From: Atopobiaceae bacterium
GTDB lineage: Bacteria > Actinomycetota > Coriobacteriia > Coriobacteriales > Atopobiaceae
Reading direction: 5' to 3'
DNA: 5,557 bases
Assembly (NCBI GenBank): GCA_017510875.1
Contig: JAFWLX010000198.1
Location: 1 to 5,557, forward strand
The notes beneath the pieces were generated by a model that was not told the DNA's origin, made no database searches, and saw only the letters and a list, made by a program, of their open reading frames with translations. Position 1 is the stretch's first letter. Each line of letters starts with the position of its first letter. Positions 1-5,557 of this stretch are shown here, piece after piece. Position numbers and translations under genes: made by a program.

Positions 1-1
1 A

Positions 2-2044
2 AAGAGCGACATTGGGGTTGTCAGCCTTGCACTCAACGCCTGCGAGTTTGAGGCAAGGTCTTCGATAGGCATCCTGCTTGATGATGGCAACTACTCGGAC
101 ATCATCTATACCGAGGCTATCGATATCGTGAACGACTCTGGCCACGGAGGATGGGTCTTCGACCGCCTGTACATACGCCCAGATGATCTGGAGCAGGACT
201 ACGCCTACGTCACTGACTCCCATGGCAACCGGTGCCTGAGGTTGAAGGTATCCGCAACACTGGTGAGCAAGACGCTCCCTGATGGCGCTGACGTGGATGT
301 GGATATATACGTTGACCAGATTGCCATAGGCGCTCCCGATAACAATGCCATTCTTCCCTATATGTACGAGGCGGGCACCTCGATGGCCGCCCCAGTCGCG
401 ACTGCCTCCGCTGCCATCGTGTCGTCGACCCTTGAAGATATGAGTCTTGCCGACCGCGCCGAAACCACGGTCCGTATGCTCAAGGGAGCGATTCACCAGG
501 CGGAAGGCTACCAGGGGTACTGCAAGCAGGGTGGCCAGATTGACCTGAGTCTGCTGGGCAGCGAGGATGACTATGTTCCGACGATAGCGTCCGCACACGT
601 ATCGGGCGACACGCTTGTGATTGAGGGCTCGTACTTTTCCTCTGATGGCACGCTGCTGGTGGCTGGTGAAGAAGCGCAGGTGCTGTCTTGGTCAGAGGGC
701 CAGATTAAGGCCCAGTGGCCGACAAACCTGACATCGGGCCTCATTCCCCTGACTGTGCGCACGGACACAGGCGTCGAGGCCGTGAGGGCAATTCCGCTTG
801 AGGCGCCAAAGAGCGTGGAGGGAAGCTCCGCCCTCTACGAGCGTGACCTTGCCTCGCTCGGCCTTCGCGAGGGAAGGGAGAGCATCACAAGAAGCCCTGA
901 CAGCATGTGCGCGACGGACGACGGGGTGCTGTTTGTTGCGGCCCGCATGGGCGACGATGCCGTAGACCCAGCGGTAAGGTGCCTTCTTCGCTCGGATGAC
1001 CAGTGCGCCAGCTGGACGAGAGTCGAGCTTCCTCAGGCAATCCAGAACGTGCATCTTGCAGCGGGGGACGGTACGCTGTTTGTGCTGGGATCTACCCCCT
1101 CAGACCTGTCAAAACCCGTTGAGGAGTGGCATCTGTATGCTCTGGATGTAGCTAACAACGCGTTTACACAGCTGGGCACATACGGGGACGGTGGTCCCGT
1201 GGTGAGCGACATCAGCGCGCTGGCATATGTGCATGGGCAGCTCTACCTTGTGGACTTTCACAGTGATGATGACGACTACTACGCGCAGAAGCACATGCGC
1301 TTCAGGCGCTTTGACGACGATTATGCCGGTGTGGGTGAAGGCTTTATGCTCGATCACTGGTATGACCAAAGCTGCACGTATGCGGGGCCGCTGGTTTCGA
1401 CGTGGGGGGACAGTGTGTACGTGTGCGGTATCGGGCAGATCAATGAGGGAGAGGAAGAGGCTGACGGGCTTGTTGGGCTCGAACGGCTTGATGTGGCAGA
1501 TGACGGAAGCCTAACCTGTCAGGACTTGACGGATGCGCTCTCTGGTGTCAGCGGGCTTTTGTCCAAAAACGTTTGCATCGCCGCATCTGATGAGGGCGTG
1601 TTTCTCATTGGAGCGGGGCTTGAGGGGCTTTTGCCCGAGGGGGCTGCACACACCGACACGTTTTTGCTCAAGCAGGGCGCGACGCAGATTGAGCCGTATG
1701 CGCATACGCTCTCGTTTGCACCGCTTGAGCTGCCGGTGGCAGTGTACGCGGATGGCTGGCTCTACGCCTATTCAGCGTCAAAGTACGAGGACTGGCCTGT
1801 GTTTGGCCGTGCGACCCAGGTGTCGACCAAGGTGGACCCCGAGCCAACACCTACGCCCGCGCCCACGCCGGACCCTGATTCCGGCGGTACGTCCAAGACG
1901 AGCGGGACTACGAATTCGACCAGCTCGCGCACCAAGCTAGCAAAGACCGGAGACGCTCTGGTTGGGATTGCGGGCTCTATCGGCCTGCTTGCCATTGTCG
2001 GCGGAGCCAGTGTTGTCCTTGGTTTGAAGAGGAGGAGGGCGTAA
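2..2044 (+). CDS. Cell-wall-anchored subtilisin-like (S8) serine peptidase with TIG and beta-propeller regions; 5' partial
   Basis: The frame is open from the left edge, with codons starting at base 2, so the N-terminus (signal peptide, catalytic Asp and His) lies outside the window; 680 residues are visible. The motif GTSMAAP at fragment residues 125-131 is the S8 catalytic-serine block (Ser127, TCG at 380-382). It is followed by a helix-like segment and then a TIG/IPT-like beta-sandwich (about 192-268). Next come about six propeller-like repeats (306-612), one with an Asp-box-like SDDQCASW. The C-terminus has a Pro/Thr spacer (613-626), a Ser/Thr linker, LAKTGD (646-651), a hydrophobic segment and the tail KRRRA. 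This is the layout of a sortase-anchored exoprotein; the protease would act at the cell surface on host or environmental proteins. The substrate is unknown. A GTG at 128 is not the start, because coding continues upstream of it. The call as an S8-family surface protein is firm; activity cannot be judged without the missing residues. Confidence 0.88.
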   Translation, partial: KSDIGVVSLALNACEFEARSSIGILLDDGNYSDIIYTEAIDIVNDSGHGGWVFDRLYIRPDDLEQDYAYVTDSHGNRCLRLKVSATLVSKTLPDGADVDVDIYVDQIAIGAPDNNAILPYMYEAGTSMAAPVATASAAIVSSTLEDMSLADRAETTVRMLKGAIHQAEGYQGYCKQGGQIDLSLLGSEDDYVPTIASAHVSGDTLVIEGSYFSSDGTLLVAGEEAQVLSWSEGQIKAQWPTNLTSGLIPLTVRTDTGVEAVRAIPLEAPKSVEGSSALYERDLASLGLREGRESITRSPDSMCATDDGVLFVAARMGDDAVDPAVRCLLRSDDQCASWTRVELPQAIQNVHLAAGDGTLFVLGSTPSDLSKPVEEWHLYALDVANNAFTQLGTYGDGGPVVSDISALAYVHGQLYLVDFHSDDDDYYAQKHMRFRRFDDDYAGVGEGFMLDHWYDQSCTYAGPLVSTWGDSVYVCGIGQINEGEEEADGLVGLERLDVADDGSLTCQDLTDALSGVSGLLSKNVCIAASDEGVFLIGAGLEGLLPEGAAHTDTFLLKQGATQIEPYAHTLSFAPLELPVAVYADGWLYAYSASKYEDWPVFGRATQVSTKVDPEPTPTPAPTPDPDSGGTSKTSGTTNSTSSRTKLAKTGDALVGIAGSIGLLAIVGGASVVLGLKRRRA
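917..1837 (+). repeat. Six diverged beta-propeller-like (Kelch/BNR-like) protein repeats within the surface peptidase
   Basis: A recurring strand pattern, roughly [DG]G-x-[LV]-[FY]-[VL], starts at bases 917, 1064, 1229, 1403, 1586 and 1748. Examples are DDGVLFVAA, GDGTLFVLG, VHGQLYLVD and ADGWLYAYS. Spacing is 49-61 residues, typical of propeller blades. The first repeat is followed by SDDQCASW, close to the Asp-box form S-x-D-x-G-x-T-W with Gly replaced by Cys. The repeats are far apart in sequence and do not show as DNA repeats. The fold is inferred from pattern only. Such a domain would probably bind protein or glycan. Confidence 0.5.
1937..2041 (+). other. LPXTG-like (LAKTG) cell-wall sorting signal
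   Basis: CTA-GCA-AAG-ACC-GGA-GAC encodes LAKTGD at 1937-1954. It is followed by about 24 hydrophobic, Gly/Ala/Val/Leu-rich residues and the positive tail KRRRA right before the TAA stop. This three-part arrangement is the standard sortase substrate; cleavage is expected between Thr and Gly, with the Thr joined to peptidoglycan. The Pro-to-Ala change at position 2 of LPXTG is a known variant in Actinomycetota. The sortase itself is not in the window. Confidence 0.88.
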
Positions 2045-2072
2045 CAAGCGGGTGGCATGAGAACCGTATCTG

Positions 2073-2111
2073 GTGGCAACAGGGACTGGTCCTGCCAGCC
2101 CCTGTTGCCAC
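2073..2111. terminator. Strong hairpin between convergent genes, probable bidirectional terminator
   Basis: A perfect 12-bp stem is formed by GTGGCAACAGGG (2073-2084) and CCCTGTTGCCAC (2100-2111). After one A/C mismatch it is extended by CTGG/CCAG (2086-2089 with 2095-2098) around the loop TCCTG. It fills most of the 68-bp gap between the peptidase stop (2044) and the mutT stop (2113-2115). No T-tract follows on either strand, so it is not a canonical intrinsic terminator. It may act as a U-less terminator or as a 3'-end stabiliser after Rho-dependent termination. Confidence 0.65.
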
Positions 2112-2112
2112 G

Positions 2113-2505
2113 CTACACAAGCGCCTGCTGCTTAAGCGCGTCAACCACCAGTACGTCTGCGGGAAGCCATCCGACCGAGTCAATCTCGTCTGGCTTAAGC
2201 CAGCGCGCCGCCTCGTGCTCCAAAAGCTGGGGCGACCCCTCCAGAATGACGCAGAGAAAGCAGCTCATTTCAAGGTGGAATTGCGGGTAGTCGTATGAGA
2301 CGTCAACAACGTGGCGCACAATGCCAACATCCATTGCAAGCTCTTCGCAAATCTCGCGTGCAAGGGCTTGCTCAGGAGTCTCGCCCGCCTCTATCTTGCC
2401 GCCGGGAAACTCCCAGCTTCCCTTGTGCTCTCCATAGCCGCGTTGCGTGGCAAGAATGCGATCGTCCTTTTGAATGATGGCTGCCACCACATGATACGTC
2501 TTCAT
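2113..2505 (-). CDS. MutT/NudG-like Nudix hydrolase, (deoxy)nucleoside triphosphate pyrophosphohydrolase
   Basis: This 130-residue protein has the usual length and layout of the MutT subfamily. The N-terminus KTYHVVAAIIQKDDRILATQR and the WEFPGGKIE block (31-39) resemble E. coli MutT and NudG. The Nudix box runs from Gly36 to Met58: G-x5-E with Glu42, then Arg50, Glu51, Glu54 and Glu55, the Mg2+-binding residues. The usual Gly after EEx is Ala57, a mild departure. The family hydrolyses nucleoside triphosphates to the monophosphate and pyrophosphate; likely substrates are oxidised or modified (d)NTPs such as 8-oxo-dGTP, giving a cytoplasmic pool-cleaning role. The exact substrate cannot be read from sequence, so no symbol is given. 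The ATG is supported by GAGGGG (2510-2515) four bases upstream on the coding strand. It is the last gene of the minus-strand cluster, 45 bp after the HPt gene, and ends in TAG next to the convergent hairpin. Confidence 0.9.
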   Translation of the reverse strand: MKTYHVVAAIIQKDDRILATQRGYGEHKGSWEFPGGKIEAGETPEQALAREICEELAMDVGIVRHVVDVSYDYPQFHLEMSCFLCVILEGSPQLLEHEAARWLKPDEIDSVGWLPADVLVVDALKQQALV

Positions 2506-2514
2506 CTTGCCCCT

Positions 2515-2541
2515 CAGGCTTCAAGCCTGGCTCTGAGCCAG
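2515..2541 (-). promoter_or_regulatory. Two overlapping 15-bp palindromes in the HPt-mutT gap
   Basis: On the + strand, CAGGCTT-C-AAGCCTG occupies 2515-2529 and CTGGCTC-T-GAGCCAG occupies 2527-2541. Each has perfect 7-base arms around one central base, and the two share CTG (2527-2529). On the transcript they could form two mutually exclusive hairpins. The one nearer mutT overlaps the first base of its GAGGGG ribosome binding site. No U-tract follows. It could be an intercistronic attenuator or processing element, or an operator; function is not established. Confidence 0.45.
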
Positions 2542-2550
2542 TAGATACCC

Positions 2551-2883
2551 CTACAGTGCGCAGAACCGCTTCCACTCGGCCATGATCGTATCAAGCAGGG
2601 GAGTGTAGTCGGTCTTTGTCCGTGCACGCAGAAGCTCGGTTATCTGCACCATGGGGTCGGCCAAAGGTGTGATGGCAAGGTTGGTGAGCACGCCCTTCAA
2701 CGCATGGGCCAGACTAAAGGCCGTGTCAAGATCGTCTGCCTCAATGGCACGGCACAGGGCCTCAAAGCGCTCCTCATCCCGTACGGTGCCTACCAGCTGC
2801 AGGTACAGGTCTTCCATCCCCATGCACCGCTCAAGGCCTTCCTGCACGTCCGCGCCGTATGCGACCAGATCGTCAAGGATCAT
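2551..2883 (-). CDS. Stand-alone histidine phosphotransfer (HPt) protein
   Basis: This 110-residue protein is about the size of a single HPt four-helix bundle. The motif AHALKG contains the expected phospho-accepting His60 (codon at 2704-2706) followed by Lys63 and Gly64, the H-x-x-K-G signature. The flanking segments (about 25-58 and 74-108) look helical and charged, and no kinase or receiver domain is attached. HPt proteins relay phosphoryl groups between REC domains, typically from a hybrid histidine kinase to a terminal response regulator, in the cytoplasm. It starts 24 bp after the stop of the multidomain response regulator, with AAAGGA (2890-2895) six bases before the ATG. It is therefore almost surely cotranscribed with that regulator, whose REC domain is its obvious partner. 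The partner kinase is not in view. The HPt call is confident from the motif; the partner is inferred. Confidence 0.88.
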   Translation of the reverse strand: MILDDLVAYGADVQEGLERCMGMEDLYLQLVGTVRDEERFEALCRAIEADDLDTAFSLAHALKGVLTNLAITPLADPMVQITELLRARTKTDYTPLLDTIMAEWKRFCAL

Positions 2884-2907
2884 CGCTGTTCCTTTCGTGT
2901 GCCTGTG

Positions 2908-5557
2908 CTAGGGATTGCTAGGGGTGCCGTGGGGCTCGGGCGAGCGGGAAAGCAGGACGCCTTGGCCCTTCCATACTTCCTTGATGCGCTTTTTATCCTC
3001 GTACATCCTGGCGTCCGCGCGCTTGAACACAACGTCTAGAGAGTCATCAGTCTCTGGCTGCCACGTGGACAATCCGCCCGCCACCGAGACTCCTCCGGTC
3101 TCGAGGTTTATGCGGTTGCTGTTCTCCAGGCGTGACATAAGGATGTCGCGCGCCTCGTAGTCGCTTCCCGAGAGGATGACCACAAACTCGTCTCCACCAA
3201 TGCGGAATACAGGGGAGTGCTTGAACACGTTGCACACGATGGCACAGGCATCCTTAATAAATTGGTCACCCGCCGCGTGGCCCTGTGTGTCGTTGACCAC
3301 CTTGAGGCCATTGATGTCACACACGGCAACGGCAAACGGCGCCTGTGTGGAAGTCTCGATGGCACGGTTGATCTTTTGCTCTGCCTCGGCATAGGCATGC
3401 TTGCTTTTGACGCCGGTAAGCTGGTCTTGGTTGGCAAGACGCATGGCGCGATCATGCTCTTGCTCGCGCTTGGCCTGCTCGTTGATGTCGCTTACGCCAA
3501 TGACCACATGGTGGTCTTGGCTGTCGCCCATGCGTGTGGCCTTGAGCATCACGTAGAAGGGCTCGCCGTCAAAGATGAGCCGATAGCTGAGGGTAAAGGT
3601 CTTGTCATGCTCGAGCGTCTGGAGCACGTTCTCTTTGGTGAATTGCTTGATGAACATCTCGCGGTCTTCCGGGTGAATGACCTTCAGGGCATTGGCATGG
3701 CTCTGCGAGAAGAAGTCCTCGCCGCTACGCTCCAACCCAAAGCTGTGCCACTCGGCCCGCGAGCTGTACTCGATAAAGCTGTTATTGCTCATGTCGACGT
3801 AGTAGATGCTTACATAGTCAACGGTAAGCGCCTGAATGATGCTGGCATAGGTGATGGCGCGCTTGCGCTGGGCACCTAGGCGGTCATCCACCACAGTGGT
3901 TGCTGCCTCATCCTGGCTGTCGCCCAGCTCAAGCTCGCGGGCACGTTTGCGCTCAAGCACGTAGCGCTCAAACTCCTCGATGGGCAGCGGCTCGGAGAAG
4001 TAGTTGCCCTGCGCATACGTGCATCCCATCTCGCGGAGCCTGAACAGCTGGTCGGCGGTCTCTACACCCTCGGCAATCACAGGGACGTCAAGATAGTCGG
4101 CTATGTCAATGATGATCTCGACCATACGGGTGTCGCCGCCTGCAGCAAATGCGCTTGCCATGGACTGCATGTCCAGCTTGAGGCCGTCAAGCGGCAGAGA
4201 AGAGATCATGCTTAGCGGCGAGTAGCCCCTGCCAAAGTCATCCATCTCAATGCGAAAGCCCAGCTCGCGCAGCTTGTTTGCCGTATCTAGAATCTGGTCG
4301 GAGTCCTGTATGTAGGCGGACTCGGTAACCTCGATGAGCAGCTCGTGCGGGTTGAGCCCGTTTGACTCAACCAGCTCAAGGAGCGTGTCTATCATGTGGG
4401 GATCGTACATGTCGATGCGGGACATGTTGATCGAGATGGGCACGGCAAAGCCCAGCTCGCGCTTCCACGCGCCAATCTGGGCGGCGGCCTTTCTCCATAC
4501 ATAGAGGTCAAGCCTCTGGATGAGGCCGTTCTCCTCAAAGAGAGGGATAAAGGTGTCGGGCATGATCACGCCCAGCTCGGGATGGTTCCAGCGCACAAGG
4601 GCCTCGCCGCTCACGCATGTGGGCACATCGGCTTGGATGTCAAACTTGGGCTGGTAATGCACCACAAATTGCCCCGCCCTGATGCCAGCGTCAAAATCCT
4701 CTATCAGACGCTCGGAAAAGAGCTGATTCTCTTGGATGTCGCTGTTGTAGAAGCCAATGCGCTGGGTAAAGCTACCGGTGACGGCGTCACAGGCCATCTT
4801 TGCTCGTTTAAAGCGGTCGGCGACGTCAAGCGACTTGTCCACAAGCGCATAGACGCCCATGCGAAGCCAGATACGCGACTCTTCGCCTCCGCCATGGGTA
4901 AGGCGTGTTGAGGTGCTCTCAAGTATGTGGTCAAAGTCCATCCTATGCGGGCAGTACAGCAAGAACGTGTCAGCCTCTAGGCGACCGGCAATACCGTCGC
5001 ACTCGCGCGCCGCAACCTTAAGCGCGTCGCCAATGCCCCTCAGCACGCTGTCGCCGTACTCGGCGCCAAACCGCTCGTTTATCAGACGAAAGTGGTTGAC
5101 GTCAAGCACAATGGCATCCATGTCAAGGCTCTTGTTATGTTGGTCGTACTGCTCGGCGTAGCGATAGAAGTACTCGCGGGTATAGAGTCCGATAAGTGGG
5201 TCGCGCTCGGTCGAGCTGATGATCTGGCGGTCCTCCGACAGCTCGATGGTCCTGTTTACACGAGCGAGGATAACGGCAGGCTGTGGGTAGGGCTTGGGTA
5301 TGAAGTCGATGGCTCCGCGTCGCAGGCACTCGGCCTCAGAGTTCTGGTCGGCCGAGATGACGATGATGGGAATCTTGGCAAGCTCTGCGTCATGCTTGGC
5401 ATGCATGAGCAGGTCCATGCCGTTAATCGAGGGCATCATGAGGTCAAGCAGGATAAGGGAGAGCGTGTCTTTGTTGTCGTGGACTACGTCGAGGGCTTCC
5501 TGTCCGTCGGTGGCAAACAGGAGCTTGTAGTCATTCTGCAAGACGGCCTTGAGCAAC
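2908..5557 (-). CDS. Response regulator with REC, degenerate GGDEF, EAL, PAS and GGDEF domains (c-di-GMP turnover); 5' partial
   Basis: The frame runs off the right edge; the first full codon is at 5556-5554 and 882 residues are visible. The receiver domain (1-105) lacks about 15-20 N-terminal residues including the acidic pair. It keeps phospho-acceptor Asp38 (LLDLMMP), Ser68 and Lys88 (PKPY). Residues 115-270 form a GGDEF-like domain (DPLIGLY, Asp152) whose signature is EADTF (194-198), so it is probably catalytically dead. The EAL domain (283-535) looks intact: Glu318 in EALVRW, Asn377, Glu409, Asp439-Asp440-Phe-Gly, Lys460, Glu496, Glu499 and Gln516. A PAS-like sensor region (567-695) precedes a second GGDEF domain (700-865) with intact GGDEF at 787-791, Asp747 and Asn755-Asp756. 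No RxxD inhibitory site is seen before it. Known chemistry: GGDEF makes c-di-GMP from two GTP; EAL cleaves it to pGpG. Phosphorylation of REC, and the PAS input, would set the balance. It leads the downstream HPt and Nudix genes. Confidence 0.92.
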   Translation of the reverse strand, partial: LLKAVLQNDYKLLFATDGQEALDVVHDNKDTLSLILLDLMMPSINGMDLLMHAKHDAELAKIPIIVISADQNSEAECLRRGAIDFIPKPYPQPAVILARVNRTIELSEDRQIISSTERDPLIGLYTREYFYRYAEQYDQHNKSLDMDAIVLDVNHFRLINERFGAEYGDSVLRGIGDALKVAARECDGIAGRLEADTFLLYCPHRMDFDHILESTSTRLTHGGGEESRIWLRMGVYALVDKSLDVADRFKRAKMACDAVTGSFTQRIGFYNSDIQENQLFSERLIEDFDAGIRAGQFVVHYQPKFDIQADVPTCVSGEALVRWNHPELGVIMPDTFIPLFEENGLIQRLDLYVWRKAAAQIGAWKRELGFAVPISINMSRIDMYDPHMIDTLLELVESNGLNPHELLIEVTESAYIQDSDQILDTANKLRELGFRIEMDDFGRGYSPLSMISSLPLDGLKLDMQSMASAFAAGGDTRMVEIIIDIADYLDVPVIAEGVETADQLFRLREMGCTYAQGNYFSEPLPIEEFERYVLERKRARELELGDSQDEAATTVVDDRLGAQRKRAITYASIIQALTVDYVSIYYVDMSNNSFIEYSSRAEWHSFGLERSGEDFFSQSHANALKVIHPEDREMFIKQFTKENVLQTLEHDKTFTLSYRLIFDGEPFYVMLKATRMGDSQDHHVVIGVSDINEQAKREQEHDRAMRLANQDQLTGVKSKHAYAEAEQKINRAIETSTQAPFAVAVCDINGLKVVNDTQGHAAGDQFIKDACAIVCNVFKHSPVFRIGGDEFVVILSGSDYEARDILMSRLENSNRINLETGGVSVAGGLSTWQPETDDSLDVVFKRADARMYEDKKRIKEVWKGQGVLLSRSPEPHGTPSNP

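Noticed and set aside
128..130. GTG as a possible start codon for the peptidase gene
   Set aside because: The same frame is open to the left edge and encodes plausible protein (SDIGVVSLALNACEF and onward). There is no suitable ribosome binding site, and an S8 domain must extend further upstream.
1838..1880. Short tandem repetition in the Pro/Thr-rich stretch
   Set aside because: It is the ordinary low-complexity wall-spanning spacer of an anchored surface protein, not a CRISPR or a mobile repeat.
1768..2079. 103-residue minus-strand open frame opposite the peptidase C-terminus
   Set aside because: Its Gly/Val/Ser-rich run is just the complement of the Pro/Thr spacer codons, and no ribosome binding site or family match is seen.
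2704..3039. 111-residue open frame on the + strand across the HPt/regulator junction
   Set aside because: It is antisense to the conserved HPt motif and the regulator C-terminus, and has no recognisable domain.
3217..3879. 220-residue open frame on the + strand
   Set aside because: It lies wholly inside the PAS/GGDEF part of the minus-strand regulator, which has clear domain motifs. The + frame shows no recognisable motif and is a shadow of G+C-rich coding.
4396..4911. 171-residue open frame on the + strand
   Set aside because: It is antisense to the EAL and degenerate GGDEF domains, with no motif or independent evidence; an overlap artefact.
5554..5556. TTG as a start codon for the response regulator
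   Set aside because: The receiver domain would lack its first beta strand and acidic pair. The frame simply runs off the window edge, so the gene is partial.

Overview
The window looks like a chromosomal segment of a moderately G+C-rich Gram-positive bacterium. The surface protein carries an LAKTG-type sorting signal, a variant seen in Actinomycetota and particularly familiar from Coriobacteriia (Olsenella, Atopobium, Collinsella relatives). That, with the codon usage and the long multidomain c-di-GMP protein, makes Coriobacteriia my best guess. The assignment is tentative, because no rRNA or other marker gene is present.

Layout: two transcription units converge. From the left edge to 2044 on the + strand runs the 3' part of a large cell-wall-anchored subtilisin-like (S8) peptidase gene. 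The visible part holds the catalytic-serine block, a TIG-like domain, about six beta-propeller-like repeats, a Pro/Thr spacer and a sorting signal. On the - strand, reading from the right edge leftwards, are a large response regulator with REC, degenerate GGDEF, EAL, PAS and GGDEF domains (2908-5557, N-terminus cut by the window edge), a stand-alone HPt phosphotransfer protein (2551-2883) and a MutT-type Nudix hydrolase (2113-2505). The three are spaced 24 and 45 bp apart and probably form one operon. Its promoter and the extreme 5' end lie beyond the right edge.

The 68-bp convergent gap (2045-2112) holds a strong hairpin, 2073-2111, starting one base past the Nudix stop codon. It probably serves as a shared bidirectional terminator. 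The 45-bp HPt-mutT gap holds two overlapping 15-bp palindromes directly before the mutT ribosome binding site.

Working together: the HPt protein is the natural phosphoryl carrier for the REC domain of the adjacent regulator, which has one apparently intact c-di-GMP phosphodiesterase site (EAL) and one apparently intact diguanylate cyclase site (C-terminal GGDEF). A hybrid sensor kinase should feed the HPt, but none is visible here. The Nudix enzyme is probably a housekeeping passenger. I see no mobile element, RNA gene, CRISPR array or phage feature.
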